Assembly: GCA_017612755.1 (NCBI GenBank)
Contig: JAGAFH010000080.1
Span: 1 to 11,691 of the forward strand
DNA: 11,691 nucleotides
DNA from: Clostridiales bacterium
GTDB taxonomy: Bacteria; Bacillota; Clostridia; Saccharofermentanales; Saccharofermentanaceae
Reading direction: 5' to 3'
The notes below the pieces were generated by a model. That model was not told where the DNA came from and ran no database searches. It saw only the letters and a list, made by a program, of their open reading frames with translations. Positions 6,463 to 11,691 of this stretch are shown piece after piece; the first letter of the stretch is position 1, and every line of letters begins with the position of its first letter. The position numbers and the translations under genes are program-made.

Positions 6463-6560
6463 TTTCAATCGGCAAGTTTTCATCAAAAATCGACGATTTT
6501 TTGCACGATTCATGTGATTCGGCAAGTTTGCATCAAAAAATAGCAATTTTTGCGTCTTTT
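6461..6560. repeat. Two imperfect 50-bp tandem repeats in the pgi 3' region
   Basis: Units at 6461-6510 and 6511-6560 share a 20-base core, CGGCAAGTTT-(T/G)-CATCAAAAA, at the same offset. In each unit it is followed by a 7-base variable centre and a T-run ending in GC. The A-run and T-run can pair, so each copy has a small hairpin; the first is the near-perfect AAAAATCG-A-CGATTTTT. The centre changes between copies while the pairing arms are kept. It lies between the pgi stop and the terminator, so it would be in the pgi 3' untranslated region. Confidence 0.75.
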
Positions 6561-6590
6561 TTGCGGATCAGGAGGAAGTCCCACCTGATA

Positions 6591-7934
6591 TCAGAGTCTT
6601 GCCTCGAGAGCAGCCTTCTGATCCTCATAGCCGGGCTTGCCAAGGAGAGCAAACATGTTCTTCTTGTAAGCTTCAACACCGGGCTGGTTGAAGGGATTGA
6701 CTGCAAGGATGTAACCGGAGATTCCGCAAGCCTTCTCGAAGAAGTAAATGAGTTCACCAAGGTTGTAAGCATCCTGCTTCTCCATGTGGATAGCCATGTT
6801 GGGAACCTTACCGTCAACATGTGCAAGAACTGTACCCTGCATAGCCTTCTTGTTGACTTCATTCATGTCCATGCCTGACAGGAAGTTAAGTCCGTCAAGG
6901 TTCTGGGGATCATTAGGGATAGAGAAGGATCTTCTGGGCTCGTCGATATTTACGACTGTCTCGAACATGATCCTTGCGCCATCCTGGATATACTGGCCCA
7001 TGGAGTGAAGATCTGTAGTATTGTCAACGCCTGCGGGGAAGATACCTCTTAAATCCTTACCCTCGGACTCTCCGTAGAGCTGCTTCCACCACTCTGTCAT
7101 ATAGTGGAAAGAAGGCTCATAGTTGACCATGACCTCAGTTGAATATCCGGATCTGAGGAGGCAGTTTCTGACTGCTGCATACTGATAGCAGGGATTCTCC
7201 TCCAGGCTCATCTTCTTGAAGGCCTTGGAAGCATCCTTGGCACCCTTCATGAGTTCCTTAATGTCGATGCCTGCAACAGCGATGGGAAGAAGTCCTACAG
7301 CTGTAAGAACGGAGAATCTTCCTCCGACATCATCAGGTACTACGAAAGACTCGTAACCTTCCTCATCTGCAAGGCCCTTAAGAGCTCCGCGTGCCTTATC
7401 TGTTGTAGCATAGATACGTGCTCTTGCCTCTTCCTTACCGTACTTCTCCTCCATGTAAGCTCTCAGGATCCTGAAAGCGATAGCAGGCTCGGTAGTAGTA
7501 CCAGACTTGGAGATGATATTAAGGGAGATATCCTTTCCTTCGATAACATCCATAAGATCAGCAAGATATGTAGCGCTGATGGAATTACCGCAGAAGAGGA
7601 TGATAGGACTCTTTCTTACTTTCTTGGAAGCTACATTTGCAAAAGAGTGGTTAAGAAGCTCGATTACAGCTCTTGCTCCGAGATAGGAACCGCCGATACC
7701 GATAACAACAAGCACCTCGGAATCTCTTCTGATCTTAGCTGCAGCCTTCTTGATCCTTGCGAATTCTTCCTTATCGTAGTTGGTGGGAAGATCGAGCCAG
7801 CCGAGGAAATCGTTTCCGGGACCGTTCTTCTTGTGAAGCATATCGTGAGCTGCCTTAACCTGGGGCTCCATACGCTTAACGGCTTCTTCACCGCCTATAA
7901 AAGGGAGTACATTTGAATAGTCAAGTGTGATCAT
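6591..7934 (-). CDS. pgi: Glucose-6-phosphate isomerase
   Basis: Cytosolic interconversion of glucose-6-phosphate and fructose-6-phosphate at the top of glycolysis. The 447 residues match the short Firmicutes-type enzyme (about 450) rather than the 550-residue proteobacterial form. Visible elements are [11 protein letters not shown] (79-89), the phosphate-binding SKSGTTTEP (142-150), the first PGI signature [16 protein letters not shown] (202-217), GESEGKD with the catalytic Glu289, DLHSMGQ with His310, and the second signature [20 protein letters not shown] (407-426) with Lys424. The ATG at 7934 has AAGGAG 10 bases upstream, slightly far. It is transcribed after sufB but has its own candidate extended -10 promoter, so it is probably monocistronic. 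Confidence 0.98.
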   Translation of the reverse strand: MITLDYSNVLPFIGGEEAVKRMEPQVKAAHDMLHKKNGPGNDFLGWLDLPTNYDKEEFARIKKAAAKIRRDSEVLVVIGIGGSYLGARAVIELLNHSFANVASKKVRKSPIILFCGNSISATYLADLMDVIEGKDISLNIISKSGTTTEPAIAFRILRAYMEEKYGKEEARARIYATTDKARGALKGLADEEGYESFVVPDDVGGRFSVLTAVGLLPIAVAGIDIKELMKGAKDASKAFKKMSLEENPCYQYAAVRNCLLRSGYSTEVMVNYEPSFHYMTEWWKQLYGESEGKDLRGIFPAGVDNTTDLHSMGQYIQDGARIMFETVVNIDEPRRSFSIPNDPQNLDGLNFLSGMDMNEVNKKAMQGTVLAHVDGKVPNMAIHMEKQDAYNLGELIYFFEKACGISGYILAVNPFNQPGVEAYKKNMFALLGKPGYEDQKAALEARL

Positions 7935-7983
7935 TTTCAGAAATCTCCTTATGATTTATTAGCTTTATAAAAATCCAATAGCA

Positions 7984-7992
7984 AGTATACCA
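7984..7992 (-). promoter_or_regulatory. Candidate extended -10 promoter of pgi
   Basis: TGGTATACT on the minus strand fits the TGn-TATAAT extended -10 form and has no good -35 box at the usual distance. It would start transcription about 45 bases before the pgi ATG. A weaker alternative, TTGCTA-17-TAATAA, lies closer to the gene. Confidence 0.45.
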
Positions 7993-8036
7993 CCCCTGAA
8001 GGCGGAATTACCATTACAATTTATTTGATGTTCTCC

Positions 8037-8963
8037 TTATCTGAGGAAACCGTTGATTATCTGCTCTTCAGCCTCTGCTTCCGTAAGTCCCAGGCTCATG
8101 AGCTTGTCCAGCTGTTCCCCTGCGATCTTACCGATAGCGGCCTCATGCACAAGCATTGCATCTACAGAATTTGCCTCAAGAGCAGGAACAGCCAGGATCG
8201 TACCGCTGTCCATAATGATGGAATCGCACTCAGTGTGGCCGGAGCAGGCTGCATTGCCCTTTACACAAAGATCCAGCTTCTGGTATGACTTGTCCCTGGC
8301 AACTGATCTGGAGACTACGTCTGCAGAAGAACCGTCACCGTTGAGGGCTATATCATAGGTACTCATGGCATACTGCTCCTCATGGGTCATGAGCCTTTCA
8401 TGTACTACCATCTTGGCACCGGCCTTAAGCTCTGCCACAGTCTTTCTGTCAGTGGAGTCAACGCCCTTGATCTGGACCATCTCCATCTCCATATAGCTGT
8501 CTTCTTCCATATAGACTTCAGTTACAGGGTTAAGGAGCCTCTTACCTGCTCCGTTTCCCGAACCGTAGTGCTTCTCCACATATTTGACCTTGGCGCCCTT
8601 CCCAACGAAAAACCTGTGGATACCGTCATGCTGGGAATCCTGGTTTCCGCAGTTGTCTATTCCGCATCCGGCCACGATGACCACATCGGAATCCTCTCCG
8701 ATATAAAAATCATTGTAGACCGTCTCTTTTATTCCGCTGGCACTGATGACCACCGGGATATGAACGCTCTCTTTCCTGGTCCCGGGCTTGATCTTAATGT
8801 CGATGCCACTCTTATCTGTCTTTGAGATGATGTCGATATTGGCAGTCGTATTTCTTCCGGCCAGCTCGCTGTTGGCCCTGAAGTTATAAGCTCCCACGGG
8901 AACCTCATGAAGGTCCGCGATCTCTTCTATAAGTCTCTTCTGGATATCGTCTAATTCTTTCAT
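8037..8963 (-). CDS. sufB: SufB/SufD-family Fe-S cluster scaffold, short SmsB-type
   Basis: Scaffold subunit on which Fe-S clusters are assembled with the SufC ATPase. I start it at ATG 8963 (308 residues) because GGGAGG lies 7 bases before it. A TTG at 8981 in the same frame would place that site inside the coding sequence and overlap sufC. The family beta-helix core covers about 70-255, and the C-terminal block is diagnostic: TECDS with Cys246, then LVHEAAIGKIAGEQL (271-285, His273-Glu274) and a terminal INGF. These match the conserved Cys and His-Glu residues of SufB. Cys100, Cys105 and Cys240 are extra candidates for cluster binding. It is much shorter than E. coli SufB (about 495) and lacks an extended N-terminal region, as in the minimal archaeal and clostridial systems. 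Confidence 0.93.
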   Translation of the reverse strand: MKELDDIQKRLIEEIADLHEVPVGAYNFRANSELAGRNTTANIDIISKTDKSGIDIKIKPGTRKESVHIPVVISASGIKETVYNDFYIGEDSDVVIVAGCGIDNCGNQDSQHDGIHRFFVGKGAKVKYVEKHYGSGNGAGKRLLNPVTEVYMEEDSYMEMEMVQIKGVDSTDRKTVAELKAGAKMVVHERLMTHEEQYAMSTYDIALNGDGSSADVVSRSVARDKSYQKLDLCVKGNAACSGHTECDSIIMDSGTILAVPALEANSVDAMLVHEAAIGKIAGEQLDKLMSLGLTEAEAEEQIINGFLR

Positions 8964-8977
8964 GTCTTCACCTCCCG

Positions 8978-9706
8978 TCAATCAAGCATTGCGCATGAGC
9001 TTACTGCTGCATCTGTTCCCAGGATCTGGGGAAGGATCTCATCAGCAGTGCCCTTCCTTGAGATCTTTCCGTCAGCCAGGACGACTATCTCGTCTGCGAT
9101 ACGGAGGATCCTCTCCTGATGGGAGATGATAACGACAGATCCGTTATCCTTGTCTTTTCTCATGTTCTCGAAGATCTTTGTAAGGTTCTGGAAACTCCAC
9201 AGATCGATACCTGCCTCCGGCTCATCAAAGAGGGACAGCTTTGTCTTTCTGGCGATGACCGTAGCGATCTCGATCCTCTTAAGCTCTCCTCCTGAAAGAG
9301 ATGCATTTACCTCCCTGTTGATATAATCCCTGGCGCAAAGGCCCACCTCTGCCAGATAAGCGCAGGCTTCCTTAAACTGTATGTCATGTCCTGCGGCCAT
9401 CTTCATAAGGTCGATGACCCTGATACCCTTAAACCTTACAGGCTGCTGGAAAGCATAACCTATACCCAGCTTTGCCCTGTCCGTGATAGACATATCGGTA
9501 ATATCTGTGCCGTCAAAGAGGATCTTTCCTCCCGTAGGCTTCTTAAGTCCTGCAATAAGCTTGGCCAGTGTTGATTTACCGCCGCCGTTTGGGCCGGTGA
9601 TGACTGTAAACTTATTATCTTCAATAGTAAGGTCCAGATCTTTAATGATCTCAACAGAAGAACCGTTTTCTTCCACTTCAAAGCTTAAACCTTTAAGTTC
9701 CAGCAT
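8978..9706 (-). CDS. sufC: SufC-type Fe-S assembly ATPase (SmsC)
   Basis: Soluble ABC-type ATPase that drives conformational change in the SufB/D scaffold. The 242 residues carry Walker A GPNGGGKST (38-46), a Q-loop near Gln87-Gln88 (AFQQP), signature LSGGE (137-141), Walker B LSLFDEPEAGID with catalytic Glu162, and the H-loop ISHQ with His196. FQQP and the GGELKRIEIA block are SufC-like rather than those of a transporter ATPase, and no membrane subunit is adjacent. The ATG at 9706 has AGGAGA 8 bases upstream. sufB follows after a 14-base gap holding its ribosome site. A Cys238 close to the C-terminus is unusual for the family but of unknown meaning. Confidence 0.95.
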   Translation of the reverse strand: MLELKGLSFEVEENGSSVEIIKDLDLTIEDNKFTVITGPNGGGKSTLAKLIAGLKKPTGGKILFDGTDITDMSITDRAKLGIGYAFQQPVRFKGIRVIDLMKMAAGHDIQFKEACAYLAEVGLCARDYINREVNASLSGGELKRIEIATVIARKTKLSLFDEPEAGIDLWSFQNLTKIFENMRKDKDNGSVVIISHQERILRIADEIVVLADGKISRKGTADEILPQILGTDAAVSSCAMLD

Positions 9707-9747
9707 TTATATAGTCTCCTTTCGGAAGTAACATTTCACAGGGGTTC

Positions 9748-9776
9748 ATTATACACCAGGTCGATATGTGTTTAGA
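9748..9776 (-). promoter_or_regulatory. Candidate promoter of sufCB
   Basis: A perfect TATAAT (9748-9753 on the minus strand) with a poor -35 TCTAAA (9771-9776) 17 bases away. The weak -35 suggests a need for an activator or derepression, but no binding site was identified. Confidence 0.5.
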
Positions 9777-9781
9777 AGTTT

Positions 9782-9809
9782 TTGTGTTTGCTTCTTTTTC
9801 GTATATAAT
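9782..9809 (+). promoter_or_regulatory. Candidate promoter of the DUF4364 gene
   Basis: TTGTGT (9782-9787), a 16-base spacer and TATAAT (9804-9809). Transcription would start near 9816, about 25 bases before the ATG at 9841. This rules out translation from the upstream in-frame ATG at 9766. Confidence 0.55.
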
Positions 9810-9840
9810 TATCTATGGAATAAAACAAAGGGAGAAGATC

Positions 9841-10386
9841 ATGTCTCACACTTCAAAGGAAGATACCAAGATACATATCCTGTACCTGGTCAAGAATGCA
9901 CCCGGCGTCAGTTACCAGATGCTTCTCGACAAGTGCATGGAATCACTTTATATCGACTTTTTCACCTTCTCGCAGGTCTATGACGAGCTCATTTCGGGGA
10001 ATCTCATGGATAAGGAGACTGAAGATACCGGCACCGGCGAGGTAGTCGGCATCAATGAGACCTTAAAGATCACCAAGGGAGGCGAAGCCATCCTGGAGGA
10101 TGTGGAGGAGACCTTGAACCTGAAGGTCCTGGGTTATCTGAAGAAAGCTGCCGGAGAGCTTAAGACGGCAGTGGATGACATGAACTCCGTAAAGGCTTTT
10201 GCAGTTCCCTCCCCTGACGAGGACGGCACATATACAGTCACCCTTTCGTCCACAAAAGGAGGCAGGGATTTCCAGACATCTTTCAAGGTCTCGGGCCGGG
10301 AGATGGCCGAAGTGGTATGCCGCAACTGGAGAAACAACTCATCCAAGGCATGCAGCACCTTTATGGACGAGCTCCTTAAGATGTAA
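9841..10386 (+). CDS. DUF4364 family protein (winged-helix-like, probable regulator)
   Basis: The 181-residue protein matches the DUF4364 pattern common in Clostridia. Residues 8-58 read like a winged helix-turn-helix (KIHILYLVKNAPGVSYQML, then FTFSQVYDELISGNLM). A short wing-like stretch (about 60-85) with ITKGGEAIL follows. A central helix (about 87-115) leads to a C-terminal beta-rich domain (118-155) and a last helix. No membrane segment is present. Function is unknown; DNA binding is inferred from the fold-like pattern only. The start at 9841 is chosen because GGGAG lies 6 bases upstream and the promoter lies before it. It is divergent from sufCB, which makes it a conceivable regulator of that operon or of the transporter downstream, but nothing in the sequence proves either. 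Confidence 0.85.
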   Translation: MSHTSKEDTKIHILYLVKNAPGVSYQMLLDKCMESLYIDFFTFSQVYDELISGNLMDKETEDTGTGEVVGINETLKITKGGEAILEDVEETLNLKVLGYLKKAAGELKTAVDDMNSVKAFAVPSPDEDGTYTVTLSSTKGGRDFQTSFKVSGREMAEVVCRNWRNNSSKACSTFMDELLKM

Positions 10387-10416
10387 GTTCCCATATTTAT
10401 ATAATAAATAAATTTT

Positions 10417-10429
10417 GAAGTGACACTTC
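10417..10429. promoter_or_regulatory. Dyad over the -35 box of the amino-acid transport promoter
   Basis: GAAGTG-A-CACTTC is a perfect 6-bp inverted repeat about a central A and covers the -35 hexamer. It could be a repressor operator. A small 5-bp RNA hairpin ending the DUF4364 transcript is the alternative, but no T-run follows directly. Confidence 0.4.
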
Positions 10430-10448
10430 GCTCTTTTCGCCTTATAAT
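10420..10448 (+). promoter_or_regulatory. Promoter of the amino-acid ABC transporter operon
   Basis: GTGACA (10420-10425), a 17-base spacer and a perfect TATAAT (10443-10448) form the best promoter in the window, 41 bases before the binding-protein ATG. Confidence 0.75.
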
Positions 10449-10489
10449 GTAATTTGTGATTTTTATAAATCAGGCAAAGGAGAATTATT

Positions 10490-11299
10490 ATGAAGAAGAC
10501 AATCACAAAGATCGTGTCACTTGTTCTCGTAGCATGCATGGGGGTTGCTTTTGCAGCATGTTCAGGTTCCGGATCTGATGAGAACAACACAGACGCTTCC
10601 GAAGCAGGTTCTTTCACCACAGTTGAAGAAGGCAAGCTCATCATGGCTACCAATGCTTACTTCCCTCCCTACGAGTTCTACGAGGGTGATGCCATCAGCG
10701 GTATCGACGTAGAGATTGCAGAGGCTGTTGCTGACAAGCTGGGTCTTGAGCTCGTTATCGTTGACATCGAGTTCGATTCCATCATCGCAGGCGTACAGAC
10801 AAACAAGTATGACATCGGATGCGCAGGTATGACAGTTACAGAGGAGAGACTTCAGTCTGTTAACTTTACAACACCTTACGCTACAGGTATCCAGTCCATC
10901 ATCGTTGCTGAAGGTTCACCTATCACAGACATCGATTCCCTTATCGACGGCGACTACGTAGTAGGCGTACAGCAGGGTACAACAGGTGATATCTACATGA
11001 CAGACGATATCGGAGACGACAGGATCGAGCGTTACAACAAGGGTGCTGACGCAGTCCTCGCTCTTACTAACGGACAGATCGACGCAGTCTGCATCGACAA
11101 CCAGCCCGCTCAGGCTTTCGTTGCTGCAAACGAGGGACTTACCATCCTTGATACTCCTTACACGGAGGAGGATTACGCTATGTGCCTCAACAAGGAAAAC
11201 GAGGACCTTCTCAATGCTATCAACGATGCTCTTGCTGAGCTCACAGAAGACGGAACCATCGATGCTATCATCGAGAAGTACATCCCTTCTGAAGGCTGA
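10490..11299 (+). CDS. Amino-acid ABC transporter substrate-binding lipoprotein (family 3)
   Basis: Extracytoplasmic receptor that captures an amino acid and delivers it to the permease encoded next. A lysine-rich start and hydrophobic core (1-20) end in a lipobox FAAC with Cys24, so it is a lipid-anchored protein after cleavage. A short Ser/Gly/Asp linker follows, then the SBP_bac_3 fold (about 45-265). Typical blocks are ATNAYFPPYEFYEG, GIDVEIAEAVADKLG, DIGCAGMTVTEERLQSVNFT and VGVQQGTTGDIY. Specificity within the polar amino-acid group (arginine, glutamine, cystine) cannot be told. The ATG at 10490 has AAAGGAG 7 bases upstream. Codon choice is noticeably uniform and C-ending, consistent with high expression. 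A terminator/attenuator follows. Confidence 0.96.
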   Translation: MKKTITKIVSLVLVACMGVAFAACSGSGSDENNTDASEAGSFTTVEEGKLIMATNAYFPPYEFYEGDAISGIDVEIAEAVADKLGLELVIVDIEFDSIIAGVQTNKYDIGCAGMTVTEERLQSVNFTTPYATGIQSIIVAEGSPITDIDSLIDGDYVVGVQQGTTGDIYMTDDIGDDRIERYNKGADAVLALTNGQIDAVCIDNQPAQAFVAANEGLTILDTPYTEEDYAMCLNKENEDLLNAINDALAELTEDGTIDAIIEKYIPSEG

Positions 11300-11322
11300 T
11301 AACAATTAAAGGATTAGCTGTC

Positions 11323-11357
11323 AAAGGCGGAAATAGTTTTCTTATTTCCGCCTTTTT
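11323..11357 (+). terminator. Intrinsic terminator/attenuator between binding protein and permease
   Basis: A perfect 13-bp stem AAAGGCGGAAATA / TATTTCCGCCTTT around a 7-base loop, with a run of five T residues at its end (11353-11357). It starts 24 bases after the binding-protein stop and ends 25 bases before the permease ATG, leaving little room for a new promoter. Partial read-through would give much more binding protein than permease. Confidence 0.92.
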
Positions 11358-11382
11358 CAATCTTTAAATACGGAGATCAAAA

Positions 11383-11691
11383 ATGTATCTTTATCTTTCG
11401 ATAGGAGACTGGTTTCAGAAGATCAAAGACCAGTTCTATCTGAACTTCATAGACGATAACCGTTACATGTATATCGTCAAGGGTCTGGGAGTTACGCTTG
11501 AAGTAACATTCTTTGCAGTGCTGCTGGGTATAGCTCTGGGCATCATCGTTGCCATCATCAGGTCGACTTATGACAAGATCGGCAAGGATGCTATGGATGA
11601 CTGGAAGAACTACAGCAAGAAGAACAAAAGCCTGCGCAACGTCTGGAAAGGTTTCCTCACCTGGTCCCTCTGGATCTGGAACCAGATCTGC
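11383..11691 (+). CDS. Amino-acid ABC transporter permease, N-terminal 103 residues (continues past window)
   Basis: The frame opens at ATG 11383, with GGAG 7 bases upstream, and stays open to the window edge. Residues 30-60, GLGVTLEVTFFAVLLGIALG followed by IIVAIIRSTYD, are the conserved first transmembrane helix of HisM/GlnP-type permeases. An amphipathic cytosolic start (1-28) precedes it. From about 66 to 97 there is a long charged stretch (KDAMDDWKNYSKKNKS, then a Trp-rich LTWSLWIWN) before the usual C-K-L-Y-L-T-x-I-R-G-T-P region would begin. That is longer than is common at this point. It pairs with the upstream binding protein; the ATPase is presumably further downstream. Confidence 0.9.
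   Translation, partial: MYLYLSIGDWFQKIKDQFYLNFIDDNRYMYIVKGLGVTLEVTFFAVLLGIALGIIVAIIRSTYDKIGKDAMDDWKNYSKKNKSLRNVWKGFLTWSLWIWNQIC

Noticed and set aside
6461..6560. CRISPR array
   Set aside because: Only two degenerate tandem copies without distinct spacers and no cas gene; better described as imperfect tandem repeats.
7949..8014. 21-codon minus-strand frame between sufB and pgi
   Set aside because: The nearest SD-like GGAG is too far from its ATG, and it spans the candidate pgi promoter; no support as a gene.
8382..8825. Plus-strand open frame of 147 codons opposite sufB
   Set aside because: Shadow of the Fe-S scaffold gene, no independent evidence.
8964..8981. TTG start for sufB giving six extra residues
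   Set aside because: It would put the GGGAGG ribosome site inside the gene and overlap sufC; ATG 8963 is correctly spaced from it.
9766..9840. N-terminal extension of the DUF4364 protein from ATG 9766
   Set aside because: The stretch contains the promoter boxes at 9782-9809 and lacks an SD; ATG 9841 has one.

Overview
The window looks like ordinary chromosome from a Gram-positive anaerobe of the class Clostridia, probably Lachnospiraceae or a close relative. The evidence is a DUF4364 protein, a thiamine ECF subunit (ThiT) under a TPP riboswitch, a two-gene sufCB iron-sulfur operon, a lipoprotein-type amino-acid binding protein, a divergent IMP dehydrogenase, and strong AGGAGG-type ribosome binding sites with sigma-A-like promoters. 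I see no insertion sequence, phage gene, CRISPR array, tRNA or rRNA.

Layout. (1) 1-906, minus: the first 302 codons of guaB. (2) 1021-4613, minus: an operon of a hexapeptide-repeat acetyltransferase, a Xaa-Pro aminopeptidase and a membrane-anchored alpha/beta hydrolase, joined by 4-base ATGA overlaps. It is followed by thiT, which has its own promoter inside the end of the hydrolase gene and a TPP riboswitch whose 3' strand contains the Shine-Dalgarno sequence. (3) 4614-4745: divergent promoters. (4) 4746-5642, plus: an EamA/DMT transporter that appears to have a leaderless mRNA. (5) 5631-6350, minus: an unnamed 239-residue protein with a PD-(D/E)XK-nuclease-like core, overlapping the transporter end to end. 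Its upstream region holds a candidate promoter, a direct repeat and an intrinsic-terminator hairpin. (6) 6407-6590: the pgi 3' region with two 50-bp imperfect tandem repeats. (7) 6591-7934, minus: pgi. (8) 8037-9706, minus: sufC-sufB. (9) 9841-10386, plus: the DUF4364 regulator-like gene. (10) 10490-11691, plus: an amino-acid ABC uptake operon, with a binding lipoprotein, an intrinsic terminator/attenuator, and the start of the permease.

The genes cover central metabolism (Pgi, IMPDH), cofactor supply (thiamine uptake, Fe-S assembly), nitrogen and peptide use (amino-acid uptake, aminopeptidase P) and one uncharacterised nuclease-like protein. The least explained part is the nuclease-like gene with the repeat-rich 240 bp upstream of it. 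The clearest regulatory structure is the promoter, riboswitch and Shine-Dalgarno arrangement at thiT. I do not see convincing evidence for a wholly new multi-gene system.
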